A stretch of DNA of 64,000 bases from Deinandra increscens subsp. villosa. Its lineage: Eukaryota > Streptophyta > Magnoliopsida > Asterales > Asteraceae. The stretch is taken from contig JBCNJP010000025.1 of the NCBI GenBank assembly GCA_039602395.1, positions 97,877,265 through 97,941,264 of the forward strand, in the 5' to 3' direction. Below, piece after piece: positions 37,927 through 51,068 of this stretch. The notes under the pieces were generated by a model that saw nothing but the letters and a program-made list of their open reading frames with translations, did no database searches and was not told where the DNA came from. The position numbers and the translations under genes are program-made. How positions within the stretch are numbered: position 1 is the first letter of the stretch; every line of letters begins with the position of its first letter.

Positions 37927-40238
37927 TAACAAGCTCCAAATAAAATGAAAAACCCTCTAAACCTAACCCAAAAGAATGACAACAACTCCAAAAACATAGC
38001 TAACGCCGAGACTTCTAATCTTGAAATGAAGAACGCTAGTTTTACAATAAAAGACTCCAAATTCAAATGCTTTGACCCACGAACATTAAAGCTCACCTCT
38101 AATTCATCTAAGTTTTTGATCATTTAGCAGATAGAATTTACTACTATCTTCATCCTCATCAACAAGAGAATAACAACTTTCGTATATGCGAATACCCTAG
38201 TTTCTTTTTACGTGACTTAAAAAAGCCGTGCAATTAGCGGGTCGGTTCCTGTTTTGGGCCGGTTGAACCGTAAGAATCGCCAGATAAAAAATAAGATCAG
38301 AAGTAGACTAAACGGATGGTTACATACTATCCGATAGACAACACATGATCAATGTTTGAATGTATGAGTAATGAATTCCCCTTCCCCTATGATGAGACTA
38401 AAAGCATGCCAAAAGATTAGCCATTGTTTTAGAACCGGTTCATGATCCAAAATCACATCTAGATCCTTGTCTAAAGCCCATTTGAAACCATTTTGAGTGA
38501 AACCATTACAAAACCGGTCCTATTTTTCGGTCTGAGAGCAGTTTCGGCATATATACTTTGAATCCGGTTTTGAAACCGATCTGATCCGGTACAATATGTT
38601 TTCCTTTAGAAACCGATTTTAAAGCCCATACAGTTTTTACTTTTTGATGGAATATGATTTTGACTTTTAATGACTCGATCCAAACCTGTTTTATAATTGA
38701 TTTGGTGTGACTCAAAAACCGATTTGTTCACCCCTAAATTACTGTGCAGAAGTAGGTTTCTATTTTTGAAAGAAGTTCTGGTCTGGACTATTTCTTGTTG
38801 GGCTAGTTCAAGGCAGCATACTTTATAGTCCATTTAAACTTGGATATTAATGCTGGGCTGTTAGTCTGCTTGGGCCTCGATGTAACCTTTAACTTTGGGG
38901 TTTTGAACCAATATTATTATTAATTTTTAATTAAATATAGAAAAATATCTTTGTTTCTTTTCGTTCAGAACCAATACGCCTTAGATTAATAGTTAATTGT
39001 ATGTCTTGAAAACTTTTTTTTATCAGTCGGGAATGTCTTAAAACAACTATCAAATCCTACAAATTATTTAGTTTTTAATTTTTAATTATATGTTCCAATT
39101 TTGTTATGAAACATCTAATATCAAACTTATTTAATAAACATAAGTTTCCAAAACTTACATATAATAAATACAATGAATTTAAGATTAATTAGTAAATAAA
39201 GTGGGTTAAGAAAACTTGGTTTGTCCCGAGTACATCAGAAAGCTAGACCAGATTTTATCAACAAAAAAATAATAATAAAATAGAGGTGTCTTGTATCCCT
39301 ATATGCTGAGAGGGGTCTTGTGATTGTAAAACATAACAATATAAACACCTTTACGATGATAAAACATCCGATAAAAATAGTGGAAATCAAATATCAATCG
39401 AGTGTAAATGCATGATTATTATGCTAGTAGGATTGTCCTTGATAACGGAAGTAAAAATTTGATATGTTATCGGCCAAACTGATAATATTAATTATTATCG
39501 ACTAATGGATTATGTTTGATTTATTAGAATTCAGTTTGCCTTTATAATAATAAGGGCGAGGGAGTGCTAAGCCTCAACCCCCACCCACACACATTCTCTT
39601 CTCCAAATCACCCCACATCATTTTTCTTCTAACCCTTAAAGCAGTGTTGTGCAAGCATAGCTCCTCTAATCATTTTTCTAATAATTAAAACATTAATATT
39701 ATAAGAAAATATAATAAAAACACTAAATAAAATAATAAATAAGTAAAAGACCCATGATATGAACAAAAAAAATTAGCCGTTCGAAAAATATAACATTAAA
39801 TTAGTAAAACATAAATAGAACTTAACATATTATAAAACAAAACATAACATAATATTTTAAAACCTAACATCTTCTCTTCCAATCATCCAGACTGGTAAAA
39901 AATTGAAATCTAGTCTCGTTTTGGTATCTCGTTCTCGAATCCATCAACACATCATCATCATTGTTATAAGTAATCATAGATTGTTGTAAATGTTATCGAA
40001 GTTTGATAATTTCCATCTCATATTGTGCCATTTAGACAATATTCGGTTGATTGTCCAAAAATTTTCATACCTCGCCATGCTAATCGTAAATTAATGCGGT
40101 ATCAAAAATTCCTTGACGATTTCCTAATAATCAGAACGGATACGTTAATCCACACTCTTAACAACAAAAAAAATTCGAAGGTTCTTCATCCTCGCTCGTA
40201 TTAACGAAATTTGTTCGCTAATAAAGGGTTGCTGGAGC
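37927..40238. other. Intergenic, no gene seen
   Basis: Spacer. Near 38420-38740 there is a stretch rich in AACCGGTT/AAACCGAT words that ends TTCACCCCTAAA, like a decayed hAT-type MITE, but target duplications were not found. Confidence 0.4.
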
Positions 40239-41033
40239 TAGGGCTGAGTATCGGGTCGACCCGGACCGGAACCGGACCGGACCCGCGGACCCGGGAAACC
40301 GTGAACCTTTTAAAATCAAAACCGGAACCGCGAATTGTGAAATCGGTCCAGGTCAGTTCGGTTTTCACGGGTCGGGTTAGCGGGTCTTGAAGTTGTGGAC
40401 CGCGAAATGTGATGCTTGGACATGTTTGGTATTTGATAATTTCAATAGACCAATTAAATCCGTGAAATCTAATGAAATTATGAGTGATCCTTTCAAATTC
40501 TAGAAACACCCAATAGTCTAATGAAATAATGAAGTTATTTCCATATATTCATCAAGTAGTCAAGAAGTAATCATTTATTTATCAACTGTGGTGAACCCTT
40601 ATGAAATAATGAAGTTAATTCCAGAAAAGCACACGTAAATACATGAATTTAAATTGTAATGGAGGCTAAAAACCTCATACATGTAGATTTGATTATCGAT
40701 GGAGGACTGGAGTGGAAAGATCGATGAACTTGAAGGGAGCGAGTATTAATCGCCGACCTTTTCGAGAAGATTTGGAGAAGATTAGAAACTTGAAACGTCA
40801 AACATGATTATACACATATTATGTGAGTAGGGCCTAGGCCGGTAGGATTAGGGTAGCTCATTAAAAGTTAAAACTAATTAATAATTATTAATTTTAAGTT
40901 TTTAAATTTTAAATGAAATGAAAACCGGTTTCGCGGTTCCTAATGGGTTTTGGACCGGACAGACCCGGAACCGGCCCGGAACCGCCAAAAGTTTCAATGG
41001 AGAACCGCAAACCGGCCCATCTCGACCCCTCCC
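40239..41033. repeat. hAT-like element remnant rich in ACCGGAACCGG
   Basis: Starts TAGGGCTGAG and has inverted-sense arms of repeated ACCGGAACCGGACC words at 40258-40330 and 40920-41015. The right end is not clean and no 8-bp duplication is visible, so it is probably damaged. Confidence 0.45.
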
Positions 41034-41040
41034 CCTTAAT

Positions 41041-41982
41041 AATAATTGGCTCAATGATGGAAGAGTGGGATCTTTGTGATTTCCAGTTCGATACTGAGGG
41101 CGTCGGGGTTTTACCACCTGTGGGCCTTCGGGCGGATGGCTTTTTCCCGAAACTGGAGATAACTTGATGCGCTTAAGGGCTCCGTACGCCTAGGTGGGCC
41201 AGCTGGCGGTGGTCTTTTGCCATTGAGTCACCCCGTACAGAGTAGGGCTGTTTAAAAAACTCGCAGCTGGTGGTTCGCTCGAAGCTCGCTCGTAAAAAGC
41301 TCGAAATTAGCTCGCTCGAAAATCAGCTCGATTATAAACGAGCCGAGCTGGCTCGGCTCGGTTTCTATTGGAGCCGAGCCCGAGCCAAGGTCAACTCGGC
41401 TCGTGGCTCGCTCGTTAGTTAGCTCGTTGGCTCGCTCGCTTGGCTCGTTTAAATTTTAGCTTAATTTTTATTATATATACATATATATGACCCAAAATTA
41501 TGAGTTTATTATTTATAATATAACTTTAAAGTTAATTATTAATTCTCCTATAGTATTTTACTTTAAAAATATATTAAACTTGAATAAGATATAAAACTGA
41601 TATGATACTTTCCAGTATAAATATTTGTTTTTATTGAAAAATAAATAAATAAACATCGAATTTTAAAAACTTCATTACGAGTATGTCAAAAATTATGTTT
41701 TAGTCACGTTATATATCAATGTATGTAAATAATATAAATTTTAAAAAATAAACTAGCTGGCTTGACGAGCCGGCTCGTCGCGGGCTCGCGGCTCGACTTT
41801 TAACGAGCCGAGCTTGAGCTCAATATTTTAGCTCGTTAAAATAAACGAGCTGGCTCGGCTCGACTCGGTTTCTAAACGAGTCGAGTGAGCTCACCCTGGC
41901 TCGGCTTGACTCGGCTCGTTTACAGCCTTAGTACAGAGTATCTAGACAATTAAATATTTGTTGGCCGTTCAGGAAAAAAAAA
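41041..41982 (+). mobile_element. tRNA-derived SINE split by a hAT insertion
   Basis: An RNA polymerase III A box (TGGCTCAATGATGG, 41047-41060) and a degenerate B box (AGTTCGATACT, 41085-41095) are followed by a body that matches the inverted copy at 50799-51068 (GGGCCAGCTGGCGGTGG; CACCCCGTAC). After the insertion at 41243-41930 the element resumes and ends with TTGGCCGTTCAGG and an A tail. Confidence 0.72.
41243..41930. mobile_element. Non-autonomous hAT element, 688 bp, nested in a SINE
   Basis: The ends TAGGGCTGTTTA and (inverted) TAAGGCTGTAAA are flanked by an exact 8-bp duplication GTACAGAG (41235-41242 and 41931-41938). Subterminal regions are packed with GGCTCG/CGAGC words in both orientations, typical of hAT transposase-binding repeats. 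No coding capacity. Confidence 0.88.
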
Positions 41983-42184
41983 TTTAATAAAGGGGTTAAA
42001 GTGTAATTAATAAAAATAATAAATAGTAATCTTACATAACCAAATGATCATTTATGAAAACAAGCTATTTTATTAGAGACTATATTAATAAAATTATAAC
42101 TTTCAAATGAAACCTGTAATTTGATCCAAACACATGAAGCGCCAATGTAATTTATTTTAATTTATATAATATACAATACAATTG

Positions 42185-44770
42185 TGAAGTTGAATAGTAT
42201 ATTTTTCTTTTCTTTGAAATTGACCACACATTTTCTTTCTTTCTTGCAAACTAACCACACTTTTTCTTCTTATTAACAGTTATGGCCCTTGGTTTTTGGT
42301 ATTTACTGTGGGCATTAATTGTTTTCCTTTTTATCTCTTTCTCTTTGAGATACCAGACGCACACGCAGGCCTCATCTTCTCTCTCATCAAATCGATTTCT
42401 CTCTCTTCTTTGATCTCAAACGTTCGTCTCTATTTTGAGAGGAAGATTCATGTTTCGATGATCGTTTTCATTTACGGCATCACGCATGCGTGTGAAAGAA
42501 ACCCTAGATGGCGAAGGGTTTCCTGTTGTTGCTCCGTTTCCGATGACGGCGGCCGTCACTGGACGGATTCGCTCCGGACGTTGATGCGGCGACGGATTTC
42601 TCAAACTATCCCTCTCTCTGCAACAACAAAGAAATTAGAGACGAAGAGTTTGTTGTTCGAAGCTGACCGTTGTAATGACGATGTCGTATGAGGGGGTCGT
42701 TTTTTTAATCGATTTTGGGTTTGTGGGTTGTGGTATGTGCGGCTACTGCCTATTGCTAGCTTAACAGCCGTATTTGGTTACCAACTTTAGGGGTTTTCAT
42801 GAAACCCTAATCTTTGAGCACTTTGGGGTTTTGGTGAAACCTTAATGTTAGCCAGGTTTTGTTGCGATTGACTTTCTGTCGCTTTAGTTACTGTAATTGG
42901 CTTTGAGGTACTCATATTTTATGGTGCATGTTCTTCCTAATGTTTCTTGGAACTGTTTATGTTTATGATTCATATATCCCATTGAACATGCAATCGATTT
43001 TGAGGTTGGGTTTTCATTTTCCACTATAATATACAATACAATTGTGAAGTTGAATAGTATATTTTTCTTTTCTTTGAAATTGACCACACCTTTTCTTTCT
43101 TTCTTGCAAACTGACCACACTTTTTCTTGAAAACCTAATCTTTGAGCACTTTGGGGTTTTGGTGAAACCTTAATGTTAGCCAGGTTTTGTTGCGATTGAC
43201 TTTCTGTCGCTTTAGTTACTGTAATTGGCCTTGAGGTACTCATATTTTATGGTACATGTTCTTCTTAATGTTTCTTGGAACTGTTTATGTTTATGATCCA
43301 CTATTTTAAAGGGCTATGATATGGATCCAGAGATTAATATCGATGGTCTGAGCCTTCTTTGTTACCAAGTATGCTTCATCGTTGGTTGGTCAACGAAATT
43401 GATGTACATTTGTGTTATTTTTCAGTGATTTATCCTTTACAATGGGTGACGGTTTTGTTTGACTGATTATATCGGTATTAAGAGGCCAGTTGTACACTAA
43501 GGGGTTACTGTGGATGCTACATGTTTTTTTTCTGTTGGTTGCCTGAGGCGGTGCTTTAATCTGATTGGATATGACACGTTTCATTTTCTGGTACTTGGGT
43601 ATTACTGGTTTTGGTTTACCTGGTACATGTTGTTGTAGACATGGTTTATCATCTTCAAAGTAGATGTTTACTGGTCCCTAATAGTATCATGTGCTAACGG
43701 TTTGCTAATTTCTGATGGCTATGAACATTAATATGTCAACAGATAGACTAAAAGTGTTGGATGCAATGACTGCTCTCAAGGCTGTGATGAGAAAGCCCAC
43801 TTCCGTTTATTTTTGGCAGAGGATTATGGTGAGAGGCGAGGCGATAAATCAATCATCATTTATCGCAGCCGTCACCAGGAACCATGTCAACAATATGATC
43901 TAAGCCATCACGTATGGCTGTGGTGATTAGGTGGGTTCTGAGCCTTCTATTGATGATTTATGGTTTGTTAGTATTTCTTTGTTTTTTTGGCATAGAAGTC
44001 TGTTGTTATCCAAAGAAAAATTAAAGACGTTGTTATAGATGCAATGACTACTCTCAAGGCTGTGATGAGAAAGCCCACTTCCGTTTATTTTTGGCAGAGG
44101 ATTATGGTGAGAGGCGAGGCGATAAATCAATCATCATTTATCGCAGCCGTCACCAGGAACCATGTCAACAATATGATCTAAGCCATCACGTATGGCTGTG
44201 GTGATTAGGTTGGTTCTGAGCCTTCTATTGATGATTTATGGTTTATTAGTATTTCTTTGTTTTTTTGGCATAGAAGTCTGTTGTTATCCAAAGAAAAATT
44301 AAATACGTTGTTATACTTATTTCACTACTGCAACAAAAAATTAAAAGTTGCTCACTGCTTTTATTTACCACGTATAATCTTAAGTTTTTGGATGATTTTT
44401 TTTTTGGTTTAATTAGGTTGGGTGAAGAAGCACTTTGTCTTTTTTATCTAAAACAAGGTATGAATATCATTTATTATAGGTGTAAATATATAGTTTAATT
44501 TTGGTTCAAGTATCATTGGTACTAATGAAAAGTTGCTGTAGATTTTGATGGAGTTGATTGCCTTTTGGGGGCTTCTGATCTTCTTGAGTGAGGTTTGTTT
44601 AATCAGTTTGAGCCTTCTTCTCCATCAGGTAGGTTTCGATGTCCTTTTCTATTTCAACTACATTTATTTTATATTTTTGTATACAACTATGAATCATTGG
44701 GCATGGTATGGAAAATCTTATTTGAACTTACTTATTGTTTAGTACATCTTAGATTTAGGTTTGAGAAAAT
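42185..44770 (+). repeat. 2.59-kb direct tandem duplication, unit 1
   Basis: This unit repeats almost exactly as 44771-47355. It begins TGAAGTTGAATAG and ends GTTTGAGAAAAT. The first part looks like a captured gene start: a CT-rich leader-like stretch and a GC-rich patch around 42490-42600 (GATGACGGCGGCCGTCACTGG), then T-rich intron-like DNA. The longest frame (42296-42691, 131 codons) has no recognisable domain. Inside, a 278-bp block is itself tandemly doubled (43760-44037 and 44038-44315), and a ~150-base block at about 42811 recurs at 43139. I do not recognise a gene. Confidence 0.92.
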
Positions 44771-47355
44771 TGAAGTTGAATAGTATATTTTTCTTTTCTT
44801 TGAAATTGACCACACATTTTCTTTCTTTCTTGCAAACTAACCACACTTTTTCTTCTTATTAACAGTTATGTCCCTTGGTTTTTGGTATTTACTGTGGGCA
44901 TTAATTGTTTTCCTTTTTATCTCTTTCTCTTTGAGATACCAGACGCACACGCAGGCCTCATCTTCTCTCTCATCAAATCGATTTCTCTCTCTTCTTTGAT
45001 CTCAAACGTTCGTCTCTATTTTGAGAGGAAGATTCATGTTTTGATGATCGTTTTCATTTACGGCATCACGCATGCGTGTGAAAGAAACCCTAGATGGCGA
45101 AGGGTTTCCTGTTGTTGCTCCGTTTCCGATGACGGCGGCCGTCACTGGACGGATTCGCTCCGGACGTTGATGCGGCGACGGATTTCTCAAACTATCCCTC
45201 TCTCTGCAACAACAAAGAAATTAGAGACGAAGAGTTTGTTGTTCGAAGCTGACCGTTGTAATGACGATGTCGTATGAGGGGGTCGTTTTTTTTAATCGAT
45301 TTTGGGTTTGTGGGTTGTGGTATGTGCGGCTACTGCCTATTGCTAGCTTAACAGCCGTATTTGGTTACCAACTTTAGGGGTTTTCATGAAACCCTAATCT
45401 TTGAGCACTTTGGGGTTTTGGTGAAACCTTAATGTTAGCCAGGTTTTGTTGCGATTGACTTTCTGTCGCTTTAGTTACTGTAATTGGCTTTGAGGTACTC
45501 ATATTTTATGGTGCATGTTCTTCCTAATGTTTCTTGGAACTGTTTATGTTTATGATTCATATATCCCATTGAACATGCAATCGATTTTGAGGTTGGGTTT
45601 TCATTTTCCACTATAATATACAATACAATTGTGAAGTTGAATAGTATATTTTTCTTTTCTTTGAAATTGACCACACCTTTTTTTTCTTTCTTGCAAACTG
45701 ACCACACTTTTTCTTGAAAACCTAATCTTTGAGCACTTTGGGGTTTTGGTGAAACCTTAATGTTAGCCAGGTTTTGTTGCGATTGACTTTCTGTCGCTTT
45801 AGTTACTGTAATTGGCCTTGAGGTACTCATATTTTATGGTACATGTTCTTCTTAATGTTTCTTGGAACTGTTTATGTTTATGATCCACTATTTTAAAGGG
45901 CTATGATATGGATCCAGAGTAATATCGATGGTCTGAGCCTTCTTTGTTACCAAGTATGCTTCATCGTTGGTTGGTCAACGAAATTGATGTACATTTGTGT
46001 TATTTTTCAGTGATTTATCCTTTACAATGGGTGACGGTTTTGTTTGACTGATTATATCGGTATTAAGAGGTCAGTTGTACACTAAGGGGTTACTGTGGAT
46101 GCTACATGTTTTTTTTCTGTTGGTTGCCTGAGGCGGTGCTTTAATCTGATTGGATATGACACGTTTCATTTTCTGGTACTTGGGTATTACTGGTTTTGGT
46201 TTACCTGGTACATGTTGTTGTAGACATGGTTTATCATCTTCAAAGTAGATGTTTACTGGTCCCTAATAGTATCATGTGCTAACGGTTTGCTAATTTCTGA
46301 TGGCTATGAACATTAATATGTCAACAGATAGACTAAAAGTGTTGGATGCAATGACTGCTCTCAAGGCTGTGATGAGAAAGCCCACTTCCGTTTATTTTTG
46401 GCAGAGGATTATGGTGAGAGGCGAGGCGATAAATCAATCATCATTTATCGCAGCCGTCACCAGGAACCATGTCAACAATATGATCTAAGCCATCACGTAT
46501 GGCTGTGGTGATTAGGTGGGTTCTGAGCCTTCTATTGATGATTTATGGTTTGTTAGTATTTCTTTGTTTTTTTGGCATAGAAGTCTGTTGTTATCCAAAG
46601 AAAAATTAAAGACGTTGTTATAGATGCAATGACTACTCTCAAGGCTGTGATGAGAAAGCCCACTTCCGTTTATTTTTGGCAGAGGATTATGGTGAGAGGC
46701 GAGGCGATAAATCAATCATCATTTATCGCAGCCGTCACCAGGAACCATGTCAACAATATGATCTAAGCCATCACGTATGGCTGTGGTGATTAGGTTGGTT
46801 CTGAGCCTTCTATTGATGATTTATGGTTTATTAGTATTTCTTTGTTTTTTTTGGCATAGAAGTCTGTTGTTATCCAAAGAAAAATTAAATACGTTGTTAT
46901 ACTTATTTCACTACTGCAACAAAAAATTAAAAGTTGCTCACTGCTTTTATTTACCACGTATAATCTTAAGTTTTTGGATGATTTTTTTTTGGTTTAATTA
47001 GGTTGGGTGAAGAAGCACTTTGTCTTTTTTATCTAAAACCAGGTATGAATATCATTTATTATAGGTGTAAATATATAGTTTAATTTTGGTTCAAGTATCA
47101 TTGGTACTAATGAAAAGTTGCTGTAGATTTTGATGGAGTTGATTGCCTTTTGGGGGCTTCTGATCTTCTTGAGTGAGGTTTGTTTAATCAGTTTGAGCCT
47201 TCTTCTCCATCAGGTAGGTTTCGATGTCCTTTTCTATTTCAACTACATTTATTTTATATTTTTGTATACAACTATGAATCATTGGGCATGGTATGGAAAA
47301 TCTTATTTGAACTTACTTATTGTTTAGTACATCTTAGATTTAGGTTTGAGAAAAT
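44771..47355 (+). repeat. 2.59-kb direct tandem duplication, unit 2
   Basis: Copy of 42185-44770 offset by 2586 bases, shifting to 2585 after small indels. I noticed about ten differences, mostly in T runs, plus single substitutions and a 2-base indel (AGATTA/AGTA). The 278-bp inner duplication and the 131-codon frame are both kept. Confidence 0.92.
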
Positions 47356-48986
47356 TATATGTTGATTCAATGGAAGTGCTCCTGTTTGCCAGAGAATTGC
47401 CTTCATGGTTATTTGATTTGTTTTTATATACTCCTAAATTTAGGTTTCTGCTTTTAGTTATTGGTTAGTGAACTTTCAACTATTAAAGCAAATGTGTAAG
47501 CTAAACAAATGTCCATTTAAGGCGCTAATTTTCATTGTTTTGAGTTAAACAATTGTGTAGATTGGTTATTGAAGTTTCAGCTATTAAAACACTCATTTAA
47601 GGTGCTAATCTCCCACTGTTTTGAGCTAAACAAATTTGCAATTTGGCTATTAGTTTTCCAGCTATTAAACCACTGGTTTTAGGTGCTAATCTACACTATA
47701 TTAAGGTAATTTTTAGTGGTTTGGTAGCTTACTTTCAGCTTTTGTACCACTGGTTTTGAGTTAAGCAAAATGCACAGATTTTGTCCAGCTACTAAACCTT
47801 TGTATTTGCATTCCTTCATGTTGACTAAACCTTTGTATTTGCATTCCTTCATGTTGACTATGAACTTGACAGCTAAATTCTAGCTACTAAACCTCTATAC
47901 ATGCATTCCTTCATGATGACTGATGAATTTGACTTGCGTATCATACGTTAACTAATGAATTTAGGTATCATTATTATAGTCACACTGATGTATGACAATA
48001 CTTATGTATATGTAAAGGTCGAGTGAGTCTCTTCAGCACATAAGTTCCAATACCCAAAGAAGAAAAAGCCTTGAGTTGATACAGAAGGTTAATACTGATT
48101 GTAATTATGAATATAAATATTATATATTGTTTGATCTAAAGTGTGACATTTTTTGGCTCATTTCATTTTGCACACTAAGGAGATATTTACCTACTCGACT
48201 CCATAGTCTTAAAGCAACTGTGGTCTGATAACTAAAATAGAAAATTACCTGAAAAGGGAATAGGTCTGGTTAGGAGCGCTAAATGGTTAACTGATGTATT
48301 TCAGTGTGATCTTAAAACGATATAAATTGTTGTATATTGTAGTTTTTATGGTTATCCCGAATCTCACAGCAACTATTTTGTGCAGGGCATGCTATGAGTA
48401 TGGGAAAGGATCGAAATTAGACACCCTTAATAGAACTTGGTAGTCATAAATTTAAGTGCAAAGGTGTGTATTTTTCTTCAATGTATAGTTGCTCTCAGTA
48501 CAAGTACCTATATTTTTGTTGTGTTAGTTAAGTAGTGTTCGGCGATTAATTTCTTCCACTGTTATTATAAGTAAGTTATTTTCTGTTGTAAAGGACCCGA
48601 ATGAGAAGTAAACACTATGGAACACATGCCGGGGACGCGTAAAACAGTGTATAAAGGGTTAGTTTCTAGAACCGTTTTGCATTTCTGGTTGTTTTCCCAT
48701 GATCTATGTGTTGATATTTTTGAGATATTTGACCCATTTAAAGGGCCAGTGAATATCGCCTATTGTTAAATGCATTCTGTGATCTTTAAAGTTTGTCAGA
48801 TGTTCACATTAAGATTTATTATCAATTTATTATTCGCATCAACAATTAACTTTTAGCACTCATCATAAGCAATGCTTAGGCTGCTTATCATAAATTAATT
48901 TCATACATCATTTTTTACTTCGTCTTTCCATCACTTTAGTTACTGTAATTGGCTTTGAGGTTATCGATGTCTGTTCATTTAGTAAA
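47356..48986. repeat. Degenerate tandem repeats and Helitron-like interior
   Basis: About 47460-47780 consists of roughly 100-base imperfect repeats (AGCTATTAAA..GGTGCTAATCT..TTTTGAG.TAA.CAAA). A 33-bp unit is perfectly doubled at 47791-47856. Near 48930 the phrase CTTTAGTTACTGTAATTGGC recurs from the 2.59-kb unit, so this DNA belongs to the same larger element. Confidence 0.5.
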
Positions 48987-49014
48987 CCCCGCCGCAACGC
49001 GCGGGGGGGTCTAC
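48987..49014 (+). mobile_element. Helitron-like 3' hairpin
   Basis: CCCCGCCGCAACGCGCGGGG followed by CTACGT. It closely resembles the hairpins at 10.7, 12.4 and 12.9 kb. It may be the end of the element that contains the tandem duplication. The last motif is CTAC rather than CTRR. Confidence 0.42.
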
Positions 49015-49088
49015 GTCTCGTTGTATATAATTGCTATTTTATATATTTGAAACAAAACTTAAAAACACTGATAAACAATATATATTTG

Positions 49089-49731
49089 AGAAAAAGACGA
49101 AAATGGTTGTTTTGATGATCAACGATCTCATTTTGATCCTTTGAAAATTCTTGGTCTCAAAATAGCCACACTTACGGTCGCGACGACCTTGACCACGATC
49201 GAGACGACCTCACGACCTCGGTTTTACAAATGTGCATTTGGAATTCAAATTTTGAATGTAAATTTATATATTTTATAAACCCCAAATTTATTCAAACGAT
49301 CGTATCTTGTTCAATCCTAACCGAAATATGAAATTGAAAATACCATTTGCTCAAATCGAACGACGATCAGAACGCCATGTGATTTGAAATGATTTAGTGA
49401 TGTTCTGAAAACCCGAACGAACACGGTAACGAGGGGTCGCTGATCGGCATGCACGGTCAATGGTCGAAAACACACGTCGTCGGCGACCCTGGAACATGGC
49501 CGGAAACCGACGGGCATCGTCAGTAAAAGTAGGGTCGTTGTCGGTTGAGGACGGTTGTCGACGACCGTGGAATGCAACGTGGCAGTGTCGGATTGGCTTA
49601 GAGGACGGTCGTCTGACCCTGGAGAACGGTTGTGGACGACCGTGCATCGAGGGCTATTTTGAGACCATTGACTTTCAGGTGGCTATTTTAGGGAAGAAAG
49701 TTGGTCAACCGGCTATTTCGGTCTTTTTCCC
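49089..49731. mobile_element. Mutator-like non-autonomous element, GC-rich interior
   Basis: The ends AGAAAAAGACGAAAATGG and (inverted) GGGAAAAAGACCGAAATAG lie near an inverted TGGTCTCAAAATAGCC on each side. The flanks TATATATTTG and TATATATTTTG differ by one T. Between them are repeated GACGACC/GGTCGTC words and frames without recognised domains. Confidence 0.5.
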
Positions 49732-49742
49732 TATATATTTTG

Positions 49743-50798
49743 TTTCGTTACTCTAATATCCTACGTAAATCTCACATTGATCATAAACATTAGAGATTCT
49801 CGATTCAAAAAGATGTCTGAACTCAAATATCACCAATGCATTTTGAATGAATTGGTTTTGGATGTAAGGAGAACTCCACAATTAATTATCCTAGAGTAAT
49901 AGCAATCCATAGATTGATGACCTCCATTGAAGATTTGAAGTTTTCACTCATGAAAAAAAAATAATAGTAAAAAAATAATAATATAAAATAACTGTGAGCT
50001 TTTCGTGAACAAAACGGAATAATAATAATAATAATAAGAGGGGCCGAATGTTACAGTTATTTTGTCATATAATATATCTTAAGCAAGTCGTTTTTATTGT
50101 GGTAAGTCAAAAGTCAATTTTCTTTAACTTCTTCTTTATAGTTATCAGAATTACACATTTAATAATCTCCTCTGTTTATTGTATTTGTAGATAACTACAA
50201 AAAAGTGTTCCACGAATTTACATAAAGTGGTCTACGAATTTACATAATTTCAAACCTGATATACTTTAATAATGGAAAGGATGACTTACCGGTGCTAAAA
50301 GAAACAATATATCATATGTACAGAATCTTAGGAGCAATTTTTTTGTTTGTTATTTGATGTATAAGACAGATTGTCGGGTGGAGATTGTACATCTGTTTTA
50401 AGCGTGTCTCGATTGCGGTATCTTTACGGTTACAGCAACTCATTTGAGAGTCTACAAATTTGAAACTATTTAAACGCTTTTAACATCGAATGAAATCAAA
50501 AGTTCATAACTATGTTATTATTACTTTTTTTTTAAAATCCTATACCACCACTTTGTCACTGTCATCGCCACTGCCACCATTCTCGCCACCATCCCTGTCA
50601 CCTCTCAAATTTTTTAACTAAACTTTTTTTTTGAACGACAAATTTGGATAACTGACCTGATCATCTTCATTCCCATCAGGCGAAACTCACCATAGATGAG
50701 AAAATCCCCTGACCCAACCTGTACCCTCATTAATTTTTGTCACACTTAAGACTTAAGCCCAAGACTTCTTAATTTTATTATAATAAAATATAGTCATA
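49743..50798. other. Intergenic, no gene seen
   Basis: AT-rich spacer with short AAT/CCACC runs; nothing recognisable. Confidence 0.4.
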
Positions 50799-51068
50799 TT
50801 TTTTTTTTGAACGGCCAACGAATAGAATAAACCCAGGTACTTCGTACGGGGTGACCCAATGGCTAAAGGCCACCGCCAGCTGGCCCAACCCAGCCATACG
50901 GAGCCCTTAAGCGTCCATGTGACTCCAGTTCCGGGGGAAAACCCGCTAACCCGCTAACCCGCCCGCCCGTAGGCATGACGGCGAATTAACGGTAAAACCC
51001 GGTCGCCTCAAGGATCGAATCCGGGTCTCCCCGGATCTCCTATCATTGGCCTCCATACCAATGGACAA
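50799..51068 (-). mobile_element. tRNA-derived SINE, inverted copy
   Basis: Read on the minus strand: a B box GGATTCGATCC near 51010-51020, a GGTTTTACC segment, CTTAAGGGCTCCGTA, GGGCCAGCTGGCGGTGG, CACCCCGTACGAAGTA and the tail TTGGCCGTTCAAAAA. Body and tail match the SINE at 41041-41982. The A box is degenerate. Confidence 0.68.

Noticed and set aside
42296..42691. 131-codon frame, repeated at 44882-45277, as a gene
   Set aside because: It starts in a T/C-rich leader-like stretch, has no recognisable domain, and the opposite strand is equally open; kept only as part of the repeat unit.
47460..47860. CRISPR-like array
   Set aside because: Repeats are long, degenerate and without uniform spacers; this is a plant genome.
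49460..49756. 98-codon frame as a gene
   Set aside because: Overlaps an equally long antisense frame inside a TIR element built from GACGACC words; no domain.
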